Source of the DNA: DASWJZ01 sp963720705
GTDB taxonomy: Bacteria > Pseudomonadota > Alphaproteobacteria > Rhizobiales > Afifellaceae
NCBI GenBank assembly: GCA_963720705.1
Contig: CAVRGJ010000001.1
Location: forward strand, 1-64,000
Direction: 5' to 3'
Length of the DNA stretch: 64,000 nucleotides
The notes under the pieces are model-generated. The model searched no databases, had not been told where the DNA came from, and was given only the letters and a program-made list of their open reading frames with translations. Below are positions 1-8,605 of this stretch, one piece after another (the stretch's first letter is position 1; each line of letters starts with the position of its first letter). Position numbers and translations under genes: made by a program.

Positions 1-112
1 CATTCTTCAGCTTCGCACCCTTTCGAGGGTCTTGATACTCCGTTCGCCGGCGGGGTGTATGCCTTTGGTCATGGTACATACCTGCACATAGTTCCAGTAC
101 TAATGTTACAGT

Positions 113-1360
113 ATGGGGGGGTATAGACTGGAGACCATTCTTATCCGGGGGGCTCGCCATTTGGTCACGATGCGCGGGCAAAGGAGTGCCCGGCGCGGGC
201 CTGCTCTACGAGAGATTAATGTCATCACCGACGGCGCGATTCTGATTCGCGGCGGAATTCTGACCGAAGTCGGACCCAGCCGGCGCGTAGAGAATCTTGC
301 CGAGGCACGCGATGCCATCGAGATCAACGCGGCCGGCCGGGTGGTGATGCCCGGCTTCGTGGATGCGCACAATCACCTCGCGTTTCCGCCTCCGGGGATC
401 CAGCTGGCGGAGGGTGAATCCGCCGTGCGCGCGCTGCATGCCGCCACCGGGCAGCGCCTCGAAGCCCGCACCCGGACGTGTCTGGAGGCGATGGTCCGTC
501 ATGGTACTACCACCGCCGAAGCCAAAACCGGCGGCGGTCTCGATGAGGGCGGCGAGTGCAAGCTCCTGCGCATGCTGCAGGCGCTGCGCGGCGAGCCGCT
601 GGATCTCGTGCCGACCTTCTTTTTCCGCGCGCCCGTAGGGATCGATGGCGACTGCCTGCAGGCCACCGAATGGATGGTCGGCGAGCTGCTTCCCAAGATC
701 AGCCGCCGCGGCGTGGTGCAGTTCGCCGATCTTGGCTGGGATCCCGATCCCGCCTTGGTGCCCTGCTTCGAGCGCTACCTCACCACCGCGCGGCAACTCG
801 GATTCGCTCTCAAGATCCACGCCGACGGACTCAACCCCAGCGCCGCCATCGACCTCGCGATCCGTCATGCAGTGTCCGGCATCGACCACCTGGAACATAT
901 CGGCGACGACGACGCGCGCCGCCTGGGCGCGGCCGGACTCTCGGTTACGCTCCTGCCCGACGCCTCTCTTTCCGAGCCCAGAACGGCTCCGGTGCGGGAG
1001 TTGATCGACGCCGGCGCGGCGCTCTCCCTCGGCACCAATTTCAACTCCAGCCACACACCCACGCTGAGCATGCAAACCGTCGTGGCGCTCTCCCGCGGAC
1101 GCATGGGGATGAGCCTGGAAGAGGCGCTCACCGCCGCCACCATCAATGCCGCCTATGCCCTGGGATGCGGCGATTCCGTGGGCTCGCTCGAACCCGGCAA
1201 GGCAGCCGACCTGCTGATTCTCAATGCCGGGCATTACCAGGACCTCGGGCAGAGCCTGGGTACCAACCTGGTCCACATGACCATGAAGCGCGGCCGGTTC
1301 ATTTACAAAGAGGGCGGCGTTGCGCCGCTCCCTACGCAGGAACTCGCCACAAGATTCTGA
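113..1360 (+). CDS. Imidazolonepropionase-like amidohydrolase
   Basis: Intact 415-residue member of the amidohydrolase superfamily, closest in layout to HutI, which opens 4-imidazolone-5-propionate to formiminoglutamate in histidine breakdown; it would be cytoplasmic. Visible signatures are the PGFVDAHNH metal-binding segment (about residues 81-89), an AEAKTGGGL segment matching the HutI substrate loop, KIHADG (about 240), DHLEHI (about 262) and a C-terminal LEPGKAADLLIL segment typical of the family. In canonical HutI a metal-binding Asp sits in an SDFNPG-type motif; here the aligned segment reads GTNFNSS, so Asp is replaced by Asn. No other hut gene is next to it. The ATG at 113 was kept because LETILIRGARHLVTMRG right after it matches the usual family N-terminus. 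Family assignment is firm; the exact substrate is not. Confidence 0.8.
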   Translation: MGGYRLETILIRGARHLVTMRGQRSARRGPALREINVITDGAILIRGGILTEVGPSRRVENLAEARDAIEINAAGRVVMPGFVDAHNHLAFPPPGIQLAEGESAVRALHAATGQRLEARTRTCLEAMVRHGTTTAEAKTGGGLDEGGECKLLRMLQALRGEPLDLVPTFFFRAPVGIDGDCLQATEWMVGELLPKISRRGVVQFADLGWDPDPALVPCFERYLTTARQLGFALKIHADGLNPSAAIDLAIRHAVSGIDHLEHIGDDDARRLGAAGLSVTLLPDASLSEPRTAPVRELIDAGAALSLGTNFNSSHTPTLSMQTVVALSRGRMGMSLEEALTAATINAAYALGCGDSVGSLEPGKAADLLILNAGHYQDLGQSLGTNLVHMTMKRGRFIYKEGGVAPLPTQELATRF

Positions 1361-1371
1361 ATTCTCCCCGC

Positions 1372-1415
1372 CATAAAAAAACCGGGCGGCCCGCGAAGGC
1401 CGCCCGGCTGTCACT
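1372..1415 (-). terminator. Rho-independent terminator of the OmpA/Ig-repeat gene
   Basis: A perfect ten-pair stem, CCGGGCGGCC with GGCCGCCCGG around a 6-nt loop, is followed on the minus strand by a run of six T. It lies just after the end of the minus-strand surface protein and just beyond the stop of the convergent amidohydrolase gene. Confidence 0.85.
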
Positions 1416-1436
1416 GACGTTACCGGGTCGTAGTCA

Positions 1437-4169
1437 CCTGACGAAGACGAGATGGTCGTGCTTACGGTCTGGCCTCCAGGTCCGTACGCTGTCAGGGTGT
1501 AGATGGAGTTGGTGATCGGGTTCACCGTGAAGGTGCCGTTCACCGGCAGCGTCTGCGGACCGAGTTCACTGCCGATCAGCACGAGCAGGTGGCGTTTGCG
1601 TCGTCCAGGACAGGCACCGGGTTGCCTGCGCCGTCGAGGTCACCGGGTCGGCCGTGAACGACGTGATCTGCACCTGGCCCACGTTGACCGTCACGTTGGC
1701 CTGGATCTGGCCGGTCGAGTTGGTCGCGGTCAGGGTGTAGGTGGTGGTCAGCGGTCGGGCTCACCGTCGCGCAATCGTTCGCGTTCAGGTTGCTGCCCAC
1801 ACCCGGATCGATCTTGAATTGAGTCGCGCCGGTCACCTGCCAGCACAGCTTGGTTGAGCTGCCGGCATCGATGTTCTGCGGGGTGGCCACAAAGACGACC
1901 ACCTGCGGGATGTTGCCCGTCGCCACCGTAATGGTGATCGGAGCGGTCACACTCTTGCCGTCGGCCGAAGTCGCCGTCAGGGTGTAGGTCGTGGTCTGCG
2001 CCGGCGACACCGTGGTGCTGCCGTTCGGCGTGACCGAGCCCACGCCGCTGATCGAAACCGTGTGTCGCGCCGGTCGTGGTCCAGCTCAGCGTGGATTGCT
2101 GTCCGGGCTGGATGCTCAGCGGGCTGGCTTCGAAGCGGATGATCTGCGGGTTGCCGGTGCCACTGGGTCCCACGGTTACCGTCGCGGTGGCCGTCACGTT
2201 GCCGGTCGGGCCGGTCGCGGTCAGGGTGTAAGTGGTGGTGGCGGTCGGGCGACACCTGGTGGAACCGGTGGCCGCGACGGTGCCCACGCCGTGGTTGATC
2301 GAGACCTGCTCGCGCCCTGTACGATCCAGGTCAGGGTGGACTCTGGCCCGCCGTGATTTGGCCGGCGTGGCGTCGAAGCGAACGATCTGCGCCGATTGCG
2401 GGTCGGTGCGTCGAGACGCGGGTGGTGGCCGATGCGGACAGGCCGCCGGAATCGGTGACCGTCAGGCGGAAGACGTAAGTCTGTCCGGCCGCCGCGGTGA
2501 ATGTCGGTCTTCGCCGCGGTCGGCGCGGACAGGGTGACACGCCGGGCCGGCAATCTGCGTCCACTGGTAGGTGATCGGCGTCGTCGTCCGGATCGTAGGA
2601 GCCCGAGCCATCCAGCGTGACCGTGCCGGCCGGCGACGCCGGTCTGGTCCGGACCGGCATTGGCCACAGGAGCGGTGTTGCCGACGCGGCGCGTCAGCAG
2701 TTCGTAACGGACGCGCGGCACGTCCATCGGGACCGGCGTCTTGGCTGCGCGTATTCCTTGGGACGGATGAAATTGCCGACCTGGAAGCCGAACACCACGC
2801 GGCCGCTGTCCTTCGTGCTGAGCAGCGTCTCGTTCAAGCCCGGCTTCGGCCGTGAAGGCGACGTGCTCGTTCAGGGGCTGCACCAGTTTGATGCTCCCGC
2901 CCGGACGGTCGTTGCCTCCGTTGTGGCGGCGCAGGTAGCCGAGGTTGCCTTCAAGATAGGCATTGCCCCACGCGCCGACCAGCGCATTGACGCCGGTCTG
3001 GTCGACCACGCGCGCGTAAGTCTCCATGAACGTCTGCGGTCCGAGTTGCACCTGGTTCAGCACCGCGTAGTTCTTGAAGCCCTTGGTGGTGAACAGGCCG
3101 ATGCGGCCGCGGCTGAAGAGGTAGTCGATCATGAAGGCCGCCTGGCCCAGTCCGCCGCCGGATTGGTAGTCCTTGAAGTTGAGGTACTTGAAGCTGCCGA
3201 AAGCGCCGGCCTGCAGGTTGCCCCAGCGGTTGACCAGACCGAGGTCGAACTGGCCTTCCTGCCGGCCCGAGTAGTACATGTACTCGCCCTGCGCCTGCAC
3301 CGCGTGCGTGCCGTCGCCGCCGAACGGCGAGAAGAACTGCGCCGCGGCCGGTGAAGTTGAAATTGCCGGTGCGCGCCGGCGCCGAAGGTCGGTCCGATAT
3401 TCACGCCCAGAATCGAGAATTTCTTGTTGCGCTTCTGCGCTTCGTCCACGCGCGCCCATGGCTTCGTTGTGCGCGATGTCCTGTGGTCTGCTGCTCGGTG
3501 AGCGGCTTGGGCAGACCGGTCACCTGGTCCTTCAGCGCGTTCTGCTGGTTGCGCAGATCGTCCAGTTCGCGCGCAGCTTGTCGTTCTCGCCCTGCATGTT
3601 CTTCATCGCCGCCAGAATGTCGTCCAGCTTGTCCAGCCGCTTCAGAATCTGGTCGCAGCACTCCTGCTGCTTCTTGGCCATGTCGTCGAGCTTGTCGATA
3701 ATGCGCCTTGATGACGTCGTTGATGCCGCCTTCCTTGACCACTGCGCCGTTGCCGTCGGTGACAGTCAGCACCACGCGGCGGTTCATGAAGCGGCCTTCC
3801 TTGGTCCGGTTGTCGACTTCCGGATGCGCGCTTGCCGTCGCCGGCGGTGGTGATCTGGCTGTCGTCGGCGCCGTACTTCACCAGGAACGCCTTCACCGCG
3901 TTGGCGCGCGCCATGCGCCAGTTTGTCGTTATATGCCGCCGAACCCACATAGTCGGTGTGTCCGGTGACTTTGACCTGGTAATCGCGGTGCTGGCTCAGC
4001 AGCTCCGCCAGCCGCAGAAGGCTGGGTAGCCGTCGGAGAGAATCGAGGAATTGAATTCGAAATTGATCTCTTCCCAATCGTCCTTGGTTTGACCACCCGT
4101 GTTCAGCCCCTGGGCAAACAGACTGGAGGCCAGGAAGCCCAGCGCGCCTATCGCTGCTAGTTTTTTCAT
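1437..4169 (-). CDS. OmpA domain / coiled-coil / beta-barrel / Ig-repeat outer-membrane protein (frameshifted)
   Basis: One gene of about 900 residues, read across many single-base breaks. It begins MKKLAAIGALGFLASSLFAQ, a Sec signal peptide, after a good GGAGAG ribosome site. An OmpA-type peptidoglycan-binding domain follows (VTGHTDYVGSAAYND, then RANAV), with the Asp and Arg that grip diaminopimelate. Next come a Gln/Lys/Asp-rich coiled coil (about 3790-3480), a beta-strand-rich barrel-like region (about 3330-2720, e.g. GEYMYYSGRQEGQFDLG), a PKD-like unit (about 2650-2430) and about four Ig-like repeats, each ending near TYTLTA and starting near FEASPLSIQPGQQSTL. The OmpA domain lies N-terminal to the barrel, the reverse of classic OmpA. 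The role is probably to anchor a surface protein to peptidoglycan. The exact C-terminus is uncertain; the stop is placed just before the terminator. Confidence 0.6.
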
Positions 4170-4426
4170 TGTCTTCTACTCTCCTCAACGTTATCCACAT
4201 GTGCAAGAACTGAAAATGTTCTGCACTCGGTCGAGCGCATCTTGGTCGCGCGACTTCGACTCGCAACTCGGAGCATGCCGTCCGGGCTACCTCAAGACCC
4301 GAGAGCGCCGATACAGCACTAGGATACACCGGAATATTCGCTTATCTGCCAGAATTTCTAGGGTTAGTGCCTGGTACCCGGTGTGGCCAGTACACAATCC
4401 GACGCGAAAATGCGACAATAATGAGT

Positions 4427-4790
4427 GAGGCTGCCGGACGGGCAGTCGCTCGCCGGGCTTCTCGGGGGAGGAAAGTCCGGTCTCCACAGGGCAGCGTGCC
4501 GGCTAACGGCCGGGCGGGTTCGCAAGGGCTCACGGAAAGTGCCACAGAAAATATACCGCCTCGCCGACAACGGTCGGGTAAGGGTGAAATGGTGCGGTAA
4601 GAGCGCACCGCGGCCGGAGTAATTCGGCTGGCAGGGAAAACCCCACGCGGAGCAAGACCAAATAGGGGAGGAGGGGCGGCCCGCCCCGTTCGACTTCCGG
4701 GTAGGTCGCTAGAGCCGGTCAGTAATGGCCGGCCAAGATGAATGACTGCCGCCCGCAAGGGTACAGAAACCGGCTTACAGTCCGGCAGCT
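4427..4790 (+). ncRNA. rnpB: RNase P RNA, bacterial class A
   Basis: The catalytic RNA of ribonuclease P, which matures tRNA 5' ends. The 5' end GCTGCCGGAC pairs with 3' GTCCGGCAGC to form P1. The universally conserved block GAGGAAAGTCCGG follows near 4468, and further hallmarks are seen in order: ACAGAAA, GGGTGAAA with GGTAAGAGCGCACCGC, GCAAGACCAAATAGG, and near the 3' end ACAGAAACCGGCTTAC. The length of about 364 nt fits class A. A weak -10-like AATAAT lies just upstream. The 3' end touches the stop codon of the convergent protease gene. Confidence 0.95.
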
Positions 4791-5302
4791 AAACGTCTTT
4801 CGATCGTTCTCCGACAACCCGGGGAATTTCCTGATGTCCTCCCGGCGTCTTCAATCTGCGGAAATAACGTGCGAAATATTCCGCGATGTCTCCGCCATAT
4901 TGAAAGTTGTACATGATATCGTCGAAATTTGCCGTATGCGCCAGCCCAAGCGCGTGCCCGATCTCGTGCAGGCAGGTAAGGTACACCACGGTTTCCCGCA
5001 TAAGTCCGGTTCCGGGGTCGGGGCGAACAAACACATCCCCGCCGCGCGTCTCGCCATACAGTCCGGTCGCGCTCCGACACCCAATAGATCTTGATGATCG
5101 CCTGCTCCTTCACCGTGCTCCGCTCGGCGCGCAACTTCCCGTCGGACGCCGCCTGCCACGCTTCCATCGCCCACTGCGCCAGATCGGGATCCGCCGCCTT
5201 GCACCCGCTCTCGGCGGAATTCGTGCACGGCTCCACCCAGTATTTAAGGCCGGCCGCCTGACCGGCGCAGGTCAGAACGATCGTCAGCAGTACGGCTCGC
5301 AT
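4789..5302 (-). CDS. Secreted matrixin-like zinc metalloprotease (one frameshift)
   Basis: A small secreted protease of about 170 residues. The N-terminus MRAVLLTIVLTCAGQAAG is a Sec signal peptide. The catalytic zinc motif HEIGHALGLAH, followed by a Met-turn-like DDIMYN, matches the HEXXHXXGXXH metzincin/matrixin pattern, with all three His and the Glu present. One indel near 5065 separates the N-terminal half (ending at KIYWVSERDRT) from the catalytic half. The start is the ATG two bases after the stop of the transporter gene upstream, so the two are probably co-transcribed. Substrate unknown. The stop codon touches the 3' end of the RNase P RNA on the other strand. Confidence 0.75.
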
Positions 5303-5304
5303 GC

Positions 5305-6723
5305 TCACCAGATTCCCACCACTTTCCACCACAGCGGTCCCACCCCCAGCCAGATGACCAGATTGACCAGCGAAACGATCAGAATCCCAGCCGCCACCAC
5401 TCCCCCTGCCGCACATAGCCCGCGCCGAAAAACACCGGCGCCGACCCGTGCCGTAGTGCGTCATCGCCGCATTCAGATTGGAAAAATAGGCCAGCGCCAG
5501 GGCCGCCGCACATCGGGGGCACGCCCGCCGCCAGAGTCGCCCCCAGAAAGGCCGGATACAGCGCCGTGACCTGTCCCGTCATGCTGGCGAACCCGTAGTG
5601 CATGTAGCAGTAGGTCGTCACCAGTGCCAGCCATCGCGAGCGGCCACGGCCAGCCCGACATCCCGGCGAACAGGTCCGCGCTCAGTACCTTGATCGCGCC
5701 GTTTTCGTTCAGCACGTCCGACATCATCACCAGCGGCGCAAACCAGATCAGCGCGTCCCACGCGCGATGCTCGGCCAGCAGATCGTCCCACGAGATCACC
5801 CGGGCCAGCAGCAGGCGCGCACAATCCCGATCAGCGCCACGAAAGTGTTCGGACACGCCGTGCAATGGGGAAGTCACCCAGCCTGCCATCACTCCCAGCA
5901 TGATCGCTACCAGCCACCGCTCCTGCGCTCCATGGGCCCACGCCGCTCCAGTTCCCGCCGCGCCATATCGCGCGCCGGCGTCGTATCCGTGATCTCCGGC
6001 GTGACCAGGCGGAACAGCAGCCACGGCACGATCGCCAGGGTCAGAAAGCCCGGCAGGCACGATCCCGCAATCCACCGCCCCCAGGTCAATTCCACGTGCC
6101 CGATGGTGCGCGCGAACTCCGCAATCAGCGGATTCGCCGCCATTCCCGTCAGGAACATCGCCGATGCCGCATACGTGGTGTGGAACGAGACCAGCACCAG
6201 GAAGGCGCCGATCTTGCGCGCCGTCGGTCCCGGCTCCGACCCGAAGGCCGCCGCCACCTAGCGCGTGATCGGGAATATCACGCCGCCGCCGCGCGCCGTG
6301 TCGGAGGGGATGAAGGGAGCCAGCACCAGGTCCGCCGCCGCCAGCGAATATCCCAAGCGCAGCGGCGTGCGGCCAAAGCGCTCGATGAACAGGTAGCCCA
6401 CGCGGCTGCCGAAGCCCGTCTGCGTCACCGCGCGCGAAAACAGAAATGCCGTGAAGACCAGCCAAACGGTGACATTGCCGAAGCCGGCCAGCACGCGCGC
6501 CGCGCTCAACGTGCCGGTCAGCACCAGCAGCGTCATGGCCAGCAGGACGCTGACTCCCATGCGCACCGGCTGCGCCACCAGCGCCACGATCGTCGCCACG
6601 AAGATCGCCAGCACCTGCTCCTGCGCGCGGTTCAGGCCGGGCAGGGTAATGAAATAGAGTGCCAGTCCGGGAGCCAGCACGGCGGTCCAGCGCCAGATGA
6701 GTTGAGCGCGCACGAACGAACAT
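5305..6723 (-). CDS. DASS/SLC13-family anion:Na+ symporter (interrupted)
   Basis: Inner-membrane transporter of about 470 residues, made almost entirely of hydrophobic segments. It belongs to the divalent anion:Na+ symporter family (dicarboxylate, sulfate or phosphate carriers). Signatures are GFGNVTVWLVFTAFLFSRAV with FIPSDTARGGGVIFPI in the first half, FHTTYAASAMFLTGMAANP in the middle, and a second repeat near ALIWFAPLVMMSDVLNENGA. An in-frame TAG at 6258-6260 interrupts the conserved segment between VIFPITR and VAAAFGSEP, with the same frame open on both sides; at least two further frameshifts occur near 5820 and 5600. The start ATG at 6723 is the best available but lies in a damaged stretch. 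Divergent from the padR operon. Confidence 0.65.
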
Positions 6724-6827
6724 TGTCGCGCATGCCGCGCCCCGGCCGGCAGTCCAGGGTCGCCGCGGGCGGCCACGCCCGTGCCGGGCGCTGCCAGCGC
6801 GGGAGGCACCGTCCTGCACAATCGGGT

Positions 6828-6857
6828 TTGACAAAGCGGGCGCCGTTCGCATACACT
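6828..6857 (+). promoter_or_regulatory. Sigma-70-type promoter of the padR efflux operon
   Basis: A perfect -35 TTGACA (6828-6833) is followed after 18 bp by TACACT (6852-6857), a 4/6 match to the -10 box. The padR start codon lies 19 bp downstream, so the leader would be short. The position between divergent genes supports it. Confidence 0.6.
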
Positions 6858-6875
6858 TCATGGCTACGTAATCGA

Positions 6876-7215
6876 ATGTCGAAAACGAAAGCCGAGTCAC
6901 GGCAGCAGGCGGCCGACCGCGACCTGTACTCCGGCCTGATCCGCCTGCACGTCCTGCATCACGCCGCCGAGGAGCCGATCTTCGGCCTCGGCATGATCGA
7001 GGAACTGGCGCGCCACGGCTATCGCATCAGTCCCGGCAGCCTCTATCCCCTGCTGCACGGGCTGGAGAAGAAGGGCTATCTGCGCTCCACGCGAGCAGCG
7101 CAACGGCAAATCGCTGCGCAAGGTCTACCGCGCCACGCCGCTGGGCCGCAAGGCGCTGCAGGCAGCCAAGAACAAAGTGCGCGAACTGTTCCACGAACTG
7201 ATGGAAGGCGAATAG
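6876..7215 (+). CDS. PadR-family transcriptional regulator
   Basis: Winged-helix repressor of about 112 residues. The PadR signature is plain: LYSGLIRLHVLHHAAEEP, FGLGMIEELARHGYRISPGS and LYPLLHGLEKKGYL, followed in another frame by YRATPLGRKALQAAK. One inserted C at about 7093 (ACG-C-GAG) breaks the frame. It is the first gene of an efflux operon, four bases from the next start, so it very probably represses its own operon and responds to a pump substrate, as PadR proteins do for many ABC and RND pumps. Confidence 0.85.
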
Positions 7216-7218
7216 ACC

Positions 7219-8597
7219 GTGCGAAACACGATCTGCTGGGTCTCCGATCCTTGCATGCGGGAGCGGCTCGCCCAGCCGGGCCGCCGCTGACCGCTCGCGC
7301 AGGCCGTCGATAGCGGCGCTGAAGAACTACCCCGCGATTCAGGTCTCGCAGGAGCAGATCGACGCGGCCTCGCGCCGGCATCCGACTGGCGCGCACCGCC
7401 TACCTGCCGCGGGTCGACGCGCTGGCCCAGGTCAACCGCGCCACCCGCAACAACGTCTTCGGCATGCTGCTGCCGCAGAGCGTGATTCCCTCCATCTCCG
7501 GTCCCGTGCTCGGCACCAACAATTTCGGAACCGCCTGGGGCAGCGCGCTCGGCGTCCTGGTCACTTGGGAGCCCTTCGATTTCGGACTGCGCCGCGCCAA
7601 CGTCGCCGCCGCGGCAGCCGCGCAGAGCGCAGTCGGAAGCCACCCTGAAGCGCACCGAGTACGAAATCGCCGTGGCCACCGCCGACGCCTATCTCACGCT
7701 GGCCGCCGCGCAGGAGACCGTGCGCGCCGCGCAGGCCGCCGTGGACCGCGCCGAATCGTCTGCGCGCACCATCGACGCGCAGGTGAATGCCGCAGCTGCG
7801 TCCCGGCGCCGATGCGTCGCGCGCCGAAGCCGAACTCGCCGCCGCCCGCACTCAGTTGATCCAGGCGCAGCAGGCCGTCGACGTCGCCCGCGCCACGCTC
7901 GCGCAGTTCGTCGGCGTCGACCCCGCCCAAATCGACGCTGGCTACCGCGCGCCTGCCTGCAACTCCCGCCCGAGCAGCAGCCGCCCGCGCTCGACACCGC
8001 GGCGAATCCCGTCGCCGCCGAACAGAACGCCGTCGTCGAACAGGCGCAGGCGCAACTGCGCGCCCTGGAGCGCTCCTACTTTCCGCGCTTCTCCCTGCAG
8101 GGCGCGGCCTACGCGCGCGGCACCGGCGCCGAAACCAACGGCACGATTCTCGGCGGCGCCAACGGCCTCGCTCCCACCACCCAGAACTACGCCCTGGGCT
8201 TCACCGTGACGTTCCCGGTCTTCGACCTGCCCGCCGCTGCACGCCCGCGAGGCCGCGCAGATCGCCACCATCCGCGCGCAGCAGGCCCGCGCCGCGCAGA
8301 TCGCCGCCGAACTGCGCGGCGCAGTGGAATCGCGCCGTCGCCACCCTGAACGGCGCCCGCCGTGTCGCCGCCAATACGCCCGTGCAGGTCGCCGCCGCGC
8401 GCGCCGCCACCCAGCAGGCCGACGCGCGCTACCGGTCCGGACTCGGCACCATCGACGAAGTCGCCGAAGCGCAGCGCCTGCTCACCCAGGCCGAAATCGA
8501 CGACGCGCTCGCCCGCCTCGGCGTATGGCGCGGGCTGCTCGGCGTCGCCGCCGCGGCCGGCGACCTGCAGCCGTTCATCGGCGAGGCAGGCCGGTGA
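7219..8597 (+). CDS. TolC-family outer-membrane efflux protein (frameshifted)
   Basis: Outer-membrane channel of a tripartite efflux system, about 455 residues. Signatures are ALKNYPAIQVSQEQIDAA near the N-terminus, long alanine-rich helices (EYEIAVATADAYLTLAAAQE; ARATLAQFVGVDP), and the second-repeat segment QQADARYRSGLGTIDEVAEA with QRLLTQAEIDDA. A GTG at 7219 gives a hydrophobic start, and after one indel reads ILACGSG, which could be a lipobox, so the protein may be a lipoprotein like many TolC relatives; this is inference. At least five indels split the frame. The stop overlaps a possible GTG start of the RND gene. Confidence 0.75.
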
Positions 8598-8605
8598 GCA
8601 GAACC

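Noticed and set aside
7..72. 21-codon minus-strand frame at the left edge
   Set aside because: Too short, with no ribosome site or similarity to support it.
206..1582. 458-residue minus-strand frame over the amidohydrolase
   Set aside because: Only its first 60 residues belong to a real protein (the Ig-repeat gene end); the rest is a shadow beyond the terminator.
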